From the NCBI RefSeq assembly GCF_050908995.1, contig NC_135127.1:13224001-13288000 (forward strand): 64,000 nt of DNA. Reading direction: 5' to 3'. The position numbers were made by a program, and so were the translations under genes. The first letter of the stretch is position 1. The number at the start of each line of letters is the position of its first letter. Below the pieces are notes generated by a model. The model searched no databases, was not told the origin of the DNA, and saw only the letters and a program-made list of their open reading frames with translations. Below, piece by piece: positions 1 through 14,400 of this stretch. This stretch comes from Andrena cerasifolii. Its lineage: Eukaryota > Arthropoda > Insecta > Hymenoptera > Andrenidae.

Positions 1-159
1 TTTCTCTCCGCTTCTTCGTAATCTGCCGCTCGTGTTACGGCGTATATACTCACGATCCAGACGATATTTAATCGAATGGCCCACCGAGCCGTTACGATTC
101 CCAGAAGCCCGAGATCGCGTTCAATTCGCGGTGATACGGGGAACTAACCGTCTTTCTAT

Positions 160-1440
160 TTGCAAATAATCTCGATACGGCGCACAATGGTACATAATGT
201 CATTTTTTCTTCAAATCACCCTACAGGAGATAATTTTTCAGAAAATTTGACAATTTTTAGCACTTTTCGCAGATCAGTATCCGTAAGCTTTTTTGGCCAG
301 CTGTTCCGAATTGTAAGTCAGATGGTGAATCAAATATGTTGAAGCAAAATTTCAGAAAATGTATTCGACTTATTCGGAAGAAACAGTGCGTCTAGATTTT
401 CGGGGACGCTGATTACGAATATGAGGTAATTATTATAAAGATGAAATTTTTTATTTGTACCACAAATCTAATACTGTAGATCAAATTGTAAAATTTAAAA
501 TGGCGGATGGACATTCGTATTTTGACAAATTTTTACGCATCTCATAAATATGTACGTGATTTTGCATATTTAAGCCTATTCGTCTGTGTTCATACGCGAT
601 CTTTTAGTTGACTTTTCGGATTCAATATTGACGAGCAAGATTTTTACTGTGTGATATTTTTAGAAGGCCTGATTCACTTAACGTTTTATCCCAGTTGCCT
701 TTTGAAATCCGTACTTATTATGTGCAATCTTGTTTGAGGAGCAGGAGATTCTGGGTGCAAATTTCTGATTTTTTGTTTATGTACGTTATCTGTGTTATAA
801 AAATATCAAACAATATTGAGTCAGAAAAGTCAACTATATTCGGCATATTGGATTCACCACCTTGAATTTCGAAAATCTCACTTTAAATTCGGAACAGGCG
901 GCCAAAAAAGATATAAAAGAATTAGCAACGAAGTTCAAAATTTCACAATAGCGATTCCTTTACCGATATGGATGAAATTTGGATATTGTTGTCGGGGACA
1001 CGATTCTGAACAACTTTTCCCTATAGTACATGTTACCGTCGCTCGGTCTTAGTTTCCGAGATATTCGCAAAAATATTTTTTTAATTTCTTGCTTTGGTGT
1101 TATAATTTGGGGTCGTGTTGGGTTAGATTTAGTATAAATAAATATAAGTGCACTTCACATTCAACATTATTTTCAATTATTATTGAGAACCCGAGAACGG
1201 GCGAGAGGAAACGAAAATGTCGACACTTTGATACTTTGTCTCGCTCCGTCTTTCAGCTCGAGCTCAATGCATCAGCGCAACTTTTTCCTATACATGTTAC
1301 CGAATAAATCGACACAAGTTTTTCGCAAATATCTCGACGGTAACGTGTATAGAAAAAAGTCGTTCCAAATGTCGAGTTTTACAGCATATCGAAATTTCAT
1401 GAAAATCAGCGAGGAATTGCTAAAGTAAATAATTACGACC
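160..1440. repeat. AT-rich repeat-like block
   Basis: This stretch is much richer in A and T than the DNA to its right and has no convincing coding sequence. It contains repeated pieces: a segment near 1006-1036 (aacttttccc, then tacatgttaccg) recurs near 1278-1302 and again inverted near 1338-1361. The inverted pair would form a short imperfect hairpin. The phrase 'gatattcgcaaa' after the first copy also has a relative after the others. This looks like decayed mobile-element DNA, but I cannot name the family and see no transposase. Confidence 0.4.
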
Positions 1441-2600
1441 TGTAGGGTGATGTGCAGAAAAAATGTCATTACATATGTACTCGGTGCGATCAACGTGGGG
1501 ATGCTTCTCAAACGACGAAGAAACCGTAGCATGTTACAGATCGATGCCATGGCGCGGGGGTCACCCCTTCTTTACTGGCTTCCGTCCGACAGTGGTAGTC
1601 GACTGATGAACCTTGACCTTGCTTTCAAATTCTACCACTGACCGATAATTCCAATGGAATTTAATGAAATGTCACGTTCCCTTTTCACCAAACCACGCAT
1701 CACGCGAACGTGATTATCTATGCTTGCCGAATATCTTCAGAGTCCTATCCTCGTGACGATAAATCAGCGAGGACCGATCGGAGACGGCGTCGAAGACGGT
1801 CTCGTTGACCCACGGGGCAGAAACTGGTTTCGGATTCGGATTCGGATTATGTGGGCTACGCATCGACCCCCCACGCGACCGGTCCTCTACGGTAAACGCG
1901 CTTCTTCCATCATCTTCTTCCGTCCTTGAACCCTCTTCTCCCTCTTCCCTACTTCGCCACCCACTTGCCTCCCGTCCCCTCGCTCTCTTAATTTTCTTTG
2001 CCTCTCTCCACTCGACTGCCCGCACTATATGTATTCGTGTGCTCGCTTCTCGATCCCCTCCATATATTTACACCTCCGACACAACACGGGCAGGTAGCAA
2101 AGGACCTGATCGTAAACGCGTAATCGTTTCGCTGCTGCCCCCTCCCGTCCCCGGGCCCCCTGTTTTGGTCGCGTCGTCTCGGGGAAGCGAGCGAGCGAGA
2201 GAAGGACGAGGAGAAAACTCGATCGAGTCGATTCGACAGGGTGATCGACCTTGGAGGACTCGGCCCTCGGATGGGGGCACCTCGTCCTTTGTCAAGGATG
2301 ACAAAGCGATTTATAGTTACTCGGCCGCTAGGCCTGCCTAGGTCGGGCTCGGTATGTCGCGATGGAATAACACGTGCTCACACTTGCACGCGAAATTAAT
2401 TTATCTATTTCAGTGTATTTCCCCGCCTGTCTCTCTACAGTAACACTGCGCGTAATCGCCAATTCATCGAAGGCCATCTCTTCCAACATAAACACATTAC
2501 TCACTGAAGCGTACCTACTCTGTGATCGATATACTACAAAAGCAGTACGAAAAGCTGAAATATAGATCCTCAAAAGAATCTCTGATAAAATTAAAGTGCG
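1441..2600. other. Non-coding region, nothing recognised
   Basis: Moderately GC-rich sequence with only short open frames on both strands that overlap each other and show no family signature. I see no RNA gene or clear regulatory site. It lies upstream of the semaphorin gene. Confidence 0.5.
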
Positions 2601-3065
2601 AAAATTGGTGCGTGGGAGAGTTTAAAGGCGGCGCGCCGTTCGGCAGCGCCACCTAGCGAGGATCGAGGGAGGCATAGCGATGCACCGTGGCACGTGAGCG
2701 TCTATCGTGTAGGTATGCTGTAGGGGCCAAGTTGTTGGGGAGGGGACGCACGACAAATCGGTGCCTCTCGCGCTCTGGTGGTAGTCGAGCTGCGTGGACT
2801 ATACGCGTCTGTTCGGTCTCTGACCGCGCGCACCTACCTGCCGTTTCTTTTCCTATCCCTCGCGTTCTTCCATCGCGGGATCAAAACACCGACGCGTCAG
2901 AAACACTCGCCCTGCTATTGACAGTGGCCTCGTGAACCCGCGGGTTGTCTCCAGTCACCCGGACCCGAATAGTGAACCTTACTGCCTGGACCATGAACGG
3001 GAAAAAGGAGGAGAGCAACATGGGCAACTTGGAGGATTTCTGATCGCCGTCTACTCTCGGAGCCA
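2600..3065 (+). promoter_or_regulatory. Candidate non-coding first exon and promoter zone
   Basis: A GC-rich stretch ends in a good splice donor (GTGAGT, starting at 3066). Just before the donor is a 16-codon open frame (ATG at 2993, stop at 3041-3043). The coding start of the semaphorin at 8434 sits in an exon that begins with its own acceptor (cag at 8413-8415), so at least one upstream 5'UTR exon must exist, and this is the best candidate I can see. The link to the semaphorin is inferred, not shown. Confidence 0.3.
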
Positions 3066-6000
3066 GTGAGTATGTCTTCGTGTTTAACGACCACTTCGGA
3101 GCACGGTTTCTCGCGAGATTATCCTTCGCGCAGAGTGTACTCCGTTCCCGTTAAGTCGCTCTTGATTGGACCGTATTCGTTTGAAAGCGTCTTTTCATGC
3201 GTGCGTAAGATCTACGTCCCTTATCTCCGATGATGTCGGCCGAGCGTAGGACGCGTAGGAGTACCTAGTACGAAGTATAAGATACGGCCAGTCGTGACTT
3301 GACGTAAACAAAAAATGGCCCTGCATAATAAAAGTATAAAGAAACTCGGCCCAACGTGGTCCTGGCGCAGCCCAGCCGACGTCATGAATTATTTATCGAA
3401 ACGTGCTGCATCGTCTTGCTGGAAGAGAACGAACGACACGAGTTTGGAAATCTCTTCTTTATACGAGAGGAAGGAGTAGGAGGCGTGCAGTTACTGGAAA
3501 ATTTCCAAAAACCACATTTTCATTGCTAATGGTAATAGAAATATATAAATATAATACCTACGTAAGTACCTAGCTATGAATCTGTTTCCGGCCCGAGCTA
3601 AAAGTGCCCAAGGTCCAAGGTATCGCTGGACCTTTAAAACAAAGGATACGTGAAACAGGTACAGGGTCGAAAGAAAGTAGCCTTTTCCCAAATATGTACT
3701 CACCAAGTACATATCCCCAGTGGCCTTTCAGCAACCCCCGTAAGGGCCATAAAACCTTCGCAACGAAGCAAGCTTAAGCTCCCCCATTAAGGGAAGCCCC
3801 ACCCCAAAGACGAGCCTAAACTAGCCGCGCACCTCCAAGTGGTTTACTATAATCTGTTACAAGCTAGGTGGTCTAGGCGAGTTTTTAAGGGCTCCAAGTA
3901 AAATCCGCGTTGTTCCGCCAGGCGTTCGCCTCGAAACGCGCGTAAACCGTCTCTACCGGTCACGTACGCGAAGCGTTCTCGCCTCGAATCGATGTTTTGT
4001 CCCGGCTCCGGTTAACAATCACCGTGTCCGTAATTCGAGAGTCGCCGGTTTCAGTGCTCCACCCCGGGGACTTAGGGCCCGGTTAGTATACGTGCTGGTC
4101 GAGTAAACGCGGAACAGGAGCCGCGAAGGGGACGAAAATATCGAGACGGAGGAAGGAAGGAAGGAAGCTGGGCGAGGCTGGAAACGATGGAACATGTGTG
4201 CGGCATGTGCGCGAATCTCGCGGATTCGCGCGCGTGCCGGGGGGAGAAAGTGGAACAAGAGCTGTCGTAAAACGAGGATTGGTTTACTCCTTTTTTTTTT
4301 CTTCTCATGGAAATAGGAGAAGAGGATCGGTAGCAGAAGTGGCTTTGTTCTCTGTAGAATGTTTGTTTTTATTGGGAAATCCTAAAGGAAACCCAGGCCA
4401 GTAGCCCAGATTCTTCTCTCCCTTGGCCTCCTCTTTCCTTTTGGACCGTCAAACGGTCGGGGCAAGTCTTCTCGGGCCGTGCAAGCGAGCGATCCGTATA
4501 AGGAGCTGGTCTGCTGCCTCTCGCTCCTCTCGCGAAACGCTTTCCAGCGACCAATCAGCCATTCCCGACCGCTTGTGCTCCATCTGTTTCCAACTGTCCA
4601 GCATCCTTTGGCTTCGTTCTCGATGGACGACGATCGTGACGGAGTTTCGCGATTTTCCAGCGATCCGCGAACGAGCTACGTGCCCGCGGACGCTGCACAG
4701 GCTCGCGCGTAAAAGCCGCACTTTCTCGCCCGCGGCAAGGCAGCCTCGACTTTACCTTGCCGCTGACTCTAACGACTGCCAGTCGATAGTCGCGATCGAG
4801 AATCTGGCTGATATTAATACATAAATAATGATAATAGTTTAATGGACGGAACTGAATTCCACTTATACCTATCGTGATCATAATTTTAGATTTAACCTTT
4901 CGTGGTGATTTTTCAGATAGCATTTTTTGGCTTTGGTTTAGTGCTTACGTTGCAAAGAATTTTTTTCTTGGAAGGCACACACCAAGTCTGTAGAGTGTTG
5001 GACAAGGCAGCTACCATATACCGAAGGCGATAACCGCGCGTACGCGACCCTTTGAACAATCTGCTCTTATCTGTGGCAGTAGATACGGTGAATCGGAGAT
5101 TTTACGAAAGATCGATCTCCCGCGATACTTAATTCACTCTCTACCATTCTACCATTTCTGTATCCGACTGCAATCTTTTCCAATCACTTAAGAGAAGTTT
5201 CTGATCGGTGAACAATCCCGTTGACAGGCTGATCGACTCTAGACACGTTCCCGTTGCATTTCGATCGTTTCCCCCTTAACCACCATCGTAGGTGCGCGTA
5301 ATCCGAAGAATGCCGGCGTACGACCAGAGAGACTGAGCGACGCCGCCCGCGCCTCTTATCAGCGTAAACGATTCCTCTGGCTCTGCACCCCTCGCGGGGG
5401 TCGGGCTCGCTCGGTTTCGTTTTCGAATTTTTATCGGCCTCCAGGCACGGCCGCTCGAGGCCTCGCTCGTCAGCGCCGGGCAATCTCGACCATCCGCCCC
5501 GAGATTCGCGGCGCGCGCGTCCAAACACCGTGATTTATTCCCCGCGATTAAGACGGCCATCTGGCTGCCGCTTCTCGGGACGAGTGATCGCTCCGCGCCA
5601 AAGAAGAAGCGGCAAATCTTACGTGATTTAAGAAAAGTGGCTCAGATGGCAATGGTTTGGATAAAATCCTAAGTTTTTGGAAGATGCCGCCCGTGAAATC
5701 TAGGATTCATTTGGGGACTCGGTTTCGAGTCGAACGCAACGCGGTATATGTATACAAGCAGAGATGAACGTCCCCTAGCCCGCAGCCTTGGCTGTAAACC
5801 TCTGGACAGAGGTCGAGTCGACAGATGCCCTCTGGTTATCGTCGACGGGCCGCGACGAACGAGCGATCGACGAACCACCTGTTTCGTTTTCATCTACAGC
5901 CTCCACTCCGTGAACCGATTCCAACGCAGGAGGGGTCGTAGCTCGAGTGCTGATAGCGTACTTAATTCGCGTACATCGGGGCCTGAGCGCTGGTACACTA

Positions 6001-8415
6001 CTTAATCGTGATTCGTGGTCTAAATACTGATACTGCAAGTGGGTGCTGACACTGTACTCGTTCCAGTCGCTGTTACCGTACTTGATCGCTGTCAGTGTCT
6101 CGGTGGCTCGGTCTTCTCTAGCCCGTTTTCTGCTGTAGCCTCCGTCGAGGTGAGCCGCGTGTGACCATGTTTGGCGACCCGCTCCCATAAAATTTCTCGC
6201 GGTCCGCTCTCGCGTGCCCGGCTAGGCTTTGCTCGTCGTACTCGCGGCCTACTCGCCTACCAGCCTCGAGATAAATCGCGTGGAGGTTAACGCGAACGAA
6301 GCCCGCGTCCGTCGCTTCTATCCGCGGAGCTGTGGAGCGAGAAACGTGGATCGGAGAAAGAAGGAGCGCGAGCCAGCCACACCCTGGCGAACAGAGGAGC
6401 TGGAAAATCGGCAGAGTGAGACGTCCGCGGAGAGATAAGTACGCTCGCTCGTTTCCGATTACGCGCATTCCACTGCCCCTCGATTGAAAAATCACACCAA
6501 AACAATGTAGCTCGTACTCTGTTCCATCTATCGCTGATGAAAGACGCGCAATAATCAGAGCGTCGATATTATTAGCGATTTTTCTCGAGGAACCTTCCTG
6601 CGAGAATCCAGCTCGTCATTCCAGGTGCGAAGTTGTACAGAGAACGATCTGATCTAATCTCCCCAGCGCCTTAGCTGCGTTTATCGCTTCACTCGTCCCG
6701 CTCTTATCTTTGGTAATCAAAACGCGCCGCGCCGCGCCGCGTCCAGAGCGATAGGAAGACGCTCGTCGAAGCGTCGAACGGTACTCGTGGGAGGGCACCC
6801 GCTCGACCCTGTAAGGTTTTCAGAGGCTGATTCTTTCTCGTCGCGTACAACGGCAGTCGGCTTCCACCGAGCTTCCGGTGGGCTCAGGGAACCGTTCGCC
6901 ATTCTTCCATCCAGCCGCAATATTATAAGCTTCATCCAATCATCAATCGTACGAGGAATGTTTAAATCCCAAACCCTTTCCTCCAGAAGATACGCGACGA
7001 TTAAACCGAGCACTCGACATACAAAAATCACGGAGGCCGGGAACGATTTATCGTACGCTGGTCTCTCTCCTAACGGAGAATCGACTATCGGCGCGACCGT
7101 GTACGCGCCTCCCCGTACGACGAATACGGTAAACTGTCTCCACGCCGAATAAGGATTCGCGGCGGCTGTTATACGGGCCACCGTTTCGTATTAATATCAC
7201 GATCGGCCGCCTTCTCGATACAGATGCCACTCGAGGCTTTCCGCCACTTGACACTGTTCAACCCCTCCAAATGCCCCTCTCCAAGTAACTCCAGGCGATC
7301 GGAGCGGAGTGGCGAAATCGAAGATAACCGCGAGCGCTTCTACCCCGCGCCGTCAGCTAGGAGTCGCGATATTTATATTCCAAGAGAGCCCGGCGTCCCT
7401 TTAAACTTAAAAGGTTTCGGGACCACCGTGGCGTCGGTGTATTATCGTGCGAGGGGCTTTTAAAGAGTTTACCCTAGCGGGACCACCGCGTCGCGGACCC
7501 GGAATATTTCACGTCAGAAGTAGGAACGCGAAAGGAAACCACGGAACTCGAATCGCGAGGATAAACATATTTCTAATAGGTAGAAATTCAATAAAATTCA
7601 TTAGCTGATTATAAATATTTAGCCCCTTGGCCCCCGGGGTTTCTTTCATCTGCGACCTTCCTCCGTCTCTCTTTCGACAGCGCGAGGACATAAATACGCG
7701 TACGTAGCGCAACCACGTGGGTCCGCCGGCGTTTCTCGGCATAGCGTGTCCTCCTTTATCCCGCTATCTATTCATAGACGAGAAAGCGAGCTGTCACGGT
7801 GACAGACCGCCGAAGACAAAGCGGCCAGAAGGAGAAACGTCGCGTTTATCGCCGATATCGCGTCTCTCCGCAAAAGATCGAGAATAAACTCGATCCTGGC
7901 GTAAAGAAGCAGCTGAGCACGGATACGCAGGCTAGGTCGACGACCTTGCACTCATCGCTATCCTTCCTTTGGTCGATTCAATCTTCTTCTGGCGGTTTAT
8001 TCACCTGCAAGTAGTTCTCATCTCGTGTCATTCTGGTTCTCCTCCTCCTTGGCGCTGATTGCGCCAGAGCAGAGGCATTAGCGAGCGTTAATTGACGCTT
8101 AATAAGTCGCACTGCTTTGGAGCAGGCTGAAGCTTCCTGATATCTCTCTTGTGTTTGCAACGTGTCCGTTGACTCTTGAAGGTATTTCCGATCAAGTGTT
8201 ATCACCGCGAGATGCTTCGGTTATAAGGGAGATAAATACAGAATAAGATGTGTTGTTAACAGTGTAGGTAGGTAAAAAAAAATCAATACACTGAAAAGAT
8301 AAATAGTAGATCAAGATGAAATTTCTGCGTACATTTGTACGAATTGGCACAAGGGAGGGACGAGGGTTAAACGGAAGCGCTGGTACTGATAGCTCCCCTT
8401 CGTTTCCCCTTGCAG
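3066..8415. other. Probable first intron or upstream region
   Basis: About 5.3 kb without a supported coding exon. Composition alternates between CpG-rich and AT-rich stretches. Many open frames occur on both strands because of high GC, but they are mutually overlapping shadows without domain signatures. Likely intron or regulatory DNA of the semaphorin gene that follows. Confidence 0.45.
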
Positions 8416-8433
8416 GTGAAGAGGGTAATCAAG

Positions 8434-11400
8434 ATGGAGCAGTGGCCGGTGCGTCTGGCGATCCTGGGGACGATCCTGGTCGCAGGACTGCGCGCTGCTG
8501 ACGACTTTAGGAGCATCTCTTACGAAGGTAAGGACCTTCGAGTGGTGCAAGCTTATCTGCCCGACTTACAACTGTTTAGATAAGATTCCCAGGGAAGGTC
8601 GTGCCTTTTTGCACGTACGATTCAGCGTATACGCGTAAACTACCTATCTCACAGTTAGTAATCGTTGGACTTGCGATCTCTTCATGATTACTCAGCGATA
8701 AATAATTAATCCAAGTCGGAATCTATGAGTGAATTGATAGCTCTTGAAGCTAAACAGGCTTCTACCTTCTGGGAGTTTATTAGGCCGAATGCTGTCTCTT
8801 GCAACACCCTCAACAAAGTTTCTATTCTTCGAGCAGCAAGCAACGCTACGTGGGTTCGCTCGCTGTTTTAAGCGATCCAACGACGGACATACGATATCTA
8901 AGCGAGCCGGAGTCGCTGGCCAGCGACTCTACAAGGCCCTATTCAATCCCTGGACCCCGCTCGTAAACTCTACGAAAGCTAAATACCGTGGAGTTTACGT
9001 CTGGACCAGGCGTCTGAAGGGACCGGCGAGACGCTCGGGACTACCTTCAGCGTCTATTCACGGAGTTAGTTTCAGCCCCGAGTTGTTTGCTGCCAGAGGA
9101 GACTTGAATCGCGAAAACGACGCGGTTCGACGCCTATACCGCGTATAAATAGGCACATCTCAGGCTGCCTCCTCGCACGAGTAATGCATGGAGGACTGGA
9201 GCTTGGAGCTTGGAAAAGGAAAACTGGGATATACAAAGTACAAATAGAGCTGTAATCGACGAAATTGCAAGTTCGGCTGGAAGATCGGGTCATAATAAAA
9301 TTAAACCCAAATGAATTCCATACGTATGGTAGAACCGCACGCCAAGTATCGTGCGATCGATGAAGCTTCCCAAGGAAAAGGTAGTTGGTACGAGGCGTGG
9401 GCGGAGACGCTCGTACGAGGCGCGTGCCAGTTGCGCGAAAAGATCGATCGAAGCTCCTGCTTATTTTTTCCGAACGATCGCTGCATTGTTCGCCTTTCCG
9501 AGGAATCGGAGCTTCGCTCTAGAAGCAGAGGCAGATGATCGGTACCGAAGGAGAGTCGTCAGAAGTTCCCTCGGACTCGCGGAATGGTGTTTCGCGTAGG
9601 CGTGGAGCGCGGCACGCGTCGCCACGCGCGCGACTCCAAACTCGTTTCGATTTCTCCCGTTCCCCCTACCTTTTCGATTCGAAACGTGTGCTCGCGGCTT
9701 CCAGCCTCCTCTTCCCCAAAGGCCCTATCCTCCAGATTGTTGCGTCCGAGCGAAACCATAGAGTCGCCAGGCGTCTTTGACGCCTTCGTTCGCGTCTTCC
9801 TCGAAGGCCCCGGTGACGCAACCACCCTATGATCATCCTTTGTTTCCTATCACGTCCTATACCGTCGTTTTTCCTTTCTCCCGCCGAGATACCGCGGTAA
9901 TTCCTCCCGCGCGTAACTCTTCGGCCTCGGGCGTCCTCCTACGTCGCGTGGAAAAGTTTCGAGCCGCGGTTGAATCGCGTTGCATCACCTAACCCGGGAC
10001 GGTCTGGAGGACGGGTCTGCCTCGTAGATCCTAGAGATCAAAGGGAGATCGATCACTGGGCAGGCTCGTGAGAATGGAAAGTGGCGAAACGAGAGCAGAG
10101 ACAGGGCCTGGCGCTCGGAATCCGATGAAATTTACAGCGGCAGTTGACTCACGAGCGATCGGATCCGCGTTTTGAAAGCGCGTCGAGCGCGCGGCTAGGA
10201 ACGCGTGACATTCCCGCTCTGTCGGCTCGGGCCGGCGTCTCTTCCGCGTTGCCCTCGTCATTGCGCCCGTTCCTTTTTCCCGTCTGAACATCGCGTACGC
10301 ATTCAGGAAGCCTCTCGTCGAAAGAAGAGACGCGACCGGCGCGGAGGCAAGGGGGTTTGGAAGCCAGTTCCGCGCCCGTCGATTGCCGCGTCGTTACGAG
10401 GGAACACGCGTACTCGTTTTTCCAGGGGGATCCTACCCTCCTCTGATATATTCCGCTTCCTTCTTCGCGGACAGTTTTCTTCTTTTTCACATCAGTCTCA
10501 TCGAACGGAGTCCTTTCGACTTGCATTTCTCACGAGCTTCCCAGCGTGGAGCTCACCTACACGTGGACACTCCGGATGGATAGATTACGCGTCCATACGG
10601 ATAAATTAGAGGGAAAAGACGTGGCCGGCGGATGGAAGGAACGGCGACCAGTTGCACGGGGCGAAGGGGATCGGAAAGAAAAAAGCAGAAAGAGAGAAAC
10701 AGGGGTCCCGGAGAAAAAGAAAAGACGGAGAGTGAAGGGAGGATACCCGAGAGGCCTTCGAGATCAGGTTATGCTAACTGGGGCCCGTTCGTCCCACACG
10801 TATCTGCTTATAAGCGCACGTACGTGGCTGCACGGACGCTGGCGTCGCGACGGTGTAGGTTCGCGGAGAGCGCGAGCGCGCGAGTGCAGCACACGCAGGA
10901 CGATAAAACACGTCGTACCTGGATACGTGGAAACGCGAGGAGGTACGACGAACCGCGCGCAGAGCTACCTTTGCGGAATCGTTTCTCCGCGTCGGCAAAC
11001 CGGCTGAAAAACAACAAGACGAACACGAGAGAAAGAGGGAGAGGGAACAGAGGAGAAACTCGCGCTATCGCGGACGATGGAACGCGCCCCGCTTTTACGC
11101 GAACGTCGCTCCTGCGACCAGAAACTCATCTTAAGCAAGCCGATAGCTGAGAACAGCGTTCCCTCTGATCGGACATCGGCTTGATTATGAATGCAGGGGA
11201 TCGGTGGAGCTCCAATTGTATAGTCTTTGGTAGGTAGGAGGAGTTGGGATTCTGCACTGCAAGAGGTCTCGTGCGGGGCACTTAGGGAATTATTCAACTC
11301 CTACGTGGCAGCTTTCGTCTCGATTCTTCCTCGAATCTCCCATCCCCCCAATTGTGCTCCTTCCGTCAACGACGACGGACCCCCGGGGAAAAACTGGAAA

Positions 11401-14400
11401 ATCGAGGTGCAGCGCGGAAAGAAACGCGTGCCGACCTCAGGATGGCTCGGTATCGGAATCACGCGAGTGACGCTCCTTTAACGTCGCCCAACTTGTTTGT
11501 CCGGAAGGGAAAAAAGGCTGCCAGGAACGTGGAAACGAGCGGGGATCGAGGGATACCCAGCTGCCGAGAAACGGAACAAATTGACCGAAGGGGGTGTTTA
11601 ATTCTGGGGTTGTATTCAAAATAATTTACTGATAAATTCTACAATTATTATTATTATTAACTTATCCAGGGTGTTTATCAAATTCTGCTCACCAAAATGA
11701 TAAAAAAATTGGTATACGCCTATGTCCAATAATACTTAGTTCTGTTGTTAATATCCTCCAAGTTATTGATTAAATAACAAAATGTGTCAAACAAAAGTTG
11801 TAGATCCGGACAAGGAGCATCTTTTATGTTCTATCACTTTCTTTCGTGCGACAAAGGATTTTCGAAAGAAAGTCCGAAAAACTAAAAAAAAACAACCTTT
11901 TTCTTCTCAAAATTTTTAAACTTTAAATCCTTCTAGAACAATTTTTATTTATGAAGGGAAACAAAAAAATACATTTTTTTTCTTATTTTCAGTGTTTGAT
12001 ATGTCACGAATGTTTCCTGAAAATTTCGGACCGAAATATAGACTCTGTATCATCGATATTTTTGCGAATTTTGGTCCCAAATTTTCAGGAAACATTCATG
12101 ACATATCAAACAGTGAAAATAAGAATTTTTTTTTATCTTTTTCGCAAATTTCGGTATATCCCCCCTTAAATGTTTAAAAAATAGTCCTCGAAAATAATAA
12201 TTCCATTTTTTTGTTCCCCTTCATAAATAAAAAGTGTTCTAGAAGTTGTTTTTTTTAGTTTTTCGGACTTTTTTCGAAAACCGTTTGTCCCACGAGAAAA
12301 AGTAATGCAACATAAAAGATGCTCCTTGTCCGGATCTACAACTTTTGTTTGGCATATTTTTTTTATTTAATCAACAACTTGGAGGATATTATATAAAATC
12401 TACTTCGCGAGCTGTTAAATAATGATTTAAATGTTTAAGGGCCCACGGGCGGGCGGGCACCCTTCGATTTTTTTTTAATTATTTGAAACTATTCTGGAGG
12501 GTGCCCTGAAGAAAATTCAAAAGTCGAAAATAACAGCCACCCTATTGTTACGCTTATAAGCATTTTTATATTTCGTGGAACACCCTAGAATGGTTGCTAA
12601 AGGGCAACTGGAAAAATGTCCTACATATTTATAACTATATTAAACACCCTCTATATCCTTTCTTCTTTTTCTCAACGATCGATTCAAACAACATAAAAAA
12701 AAAAAACAATTTCCCCTGCACTACGGAAGTCGCCGAAACGATTGTACCCGTCGGTTGAATGCTTGTGTAACGCGAAAATGTGTTCTAGATCTGGCGGAGA
12801 CCAGCCTGTTCCGGCAAGAAGGTGTGACAACGTACTCGCAGCTGCTGTTCGACGTCGCCAGACAGCAGGTTGTCGTCGGGGCACGGTACGTAAGAGGCAC
12901 GCTCAGCCATCGGTTTCCTCTGATCAAGAGGTGGCGTTTCACGGAACGGCCGCTCGAACGCGGAATAATAGACACGCGGAAAACGGAGGATCGCGAGCTG
13001 GCGGCTCGCCAGCGCCTGCCGCGTTTGCTCCTCGTTCGACTGCCTCCGCGTCGGCAAGATTTTCCTAGGATCACGAGCACAGTCGCGCCGCGGGCGAGAC
13101 TCCCCTCGCCAGAGAAAAGAATAACGTCCTCCCTCCGTGTAGCTCTTGCTCTTGGAGGCCCGCCAAATTGGTCGCCACCCTAGTCCGCGATTCGTCTGGG
13201 GCGTACACTCGAACTCGGCGTAAATTCTGACTGAGATTAATCTTAGCGCGATAACCAAGGTCGAGCTTCCGTTCCCGAAGATCAGCCGAGGAGCTTCCAA
13301 CGCTGGCTCACCCACGCTCGTCAAGCAGAAATCGAAGACGCGTTTCGATCGATAGATCCAGGATCGAGGCAAGCGTGGAAAGGAGAGTACGCCCACGTGC
13401 TCCTTCTATTAATAGAAGCCGGTTATTAGCCGCGACCTACGTGCTGGGCTGGACTCGTCGAAGGAACGCGCTTAAGAGTATCGTGCCCTGGAAAGATCAC
13501 CGCAGATCCTCGAAACCGAACCGATTTCTTCTCCCATGAATTTTCAAGTAGCAGCGGTAGGTCGAGTTTCGAGCGTGGTCCAGAGATCTTGGAAACTTGT
13601 CGAATGCAATGGTAGGCGCGGTGCCGCGACGAGTTTTTCTCCCCCCGTCCCTTTTCATGGAACACAGACGGTCGTTCACACGCCGCGAAAAACAGGGAAA
13701 AGGGTAGAAGAGAATGTCGCGGACGGCGCCAGAGTGTCCCGCGCCCGTACGCAATCGCTCTTGTTCTCGGATAATCGCGCGTGTCGCGCGATCCACTTGG
13801 CGGCCGTTCGAATGGCCAGGTAGCCGGGCGCAGCCACTCACGATTTAATCCCACGACTTTATCGCGTCTGCTCACCCATTTTCAGGCTTCTTGATACACG
13901 GAAGAGCCGTGTTATTATTGATACGTGGATTTAATAGCGCTCCTTGATGGCAATTCATTCTCGACGATCTCTGCGGAGTAGTTAGTAGATCGCTTTCGAT
14001 GGCGAAAAGGCGAGGAGGGAAAGCGCGCGTCGAACTAGGAGCGTGCACGCGACACGGCGCCACGATTTGCATTCCTACTTTAATTCCCTGTGCGCGGCAA
14101 CCGTGACGTCACCGAAGCCAGGCTTATCGAGAGCGTACCTGGTCGACTCGCGACAGGTATCGACAGAGAGAGAGAGAGAGAGAGAGGGGGGGGCCAGCTC
14201 TCTAGCACTACAGCCTCCGTTCCTTTCCAGGATCGCGAAACAAACCCCCGCGACACGACGCCATAAATAATTACGTTTATCGGGCACGCCTCGCCTTCTG
14301 CGCGATATTTCCGACCGAACCTATCTTCGCCTCGTATCGACATCGGGTCCACTTTGTTTTTTACGATCGATCCGGCACCTACCCTCCTTTTACAGATAGT

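Noticed and set aside
10546..11150. Two overlapping plus-strand open frames of 153 and 172 codons
   Set aside because: Arg-rich composition in overlapping frames is what CpG-rich DNA gives by chance; they lie in the first semaphorin intron and show no family signature.
12785..13396. 203-codon minus-strand open frame
   Set aside because: It is the antisense shadow of semaphorin exon 2 and intron 2 sequence; the plus strand is clearly the coding one.
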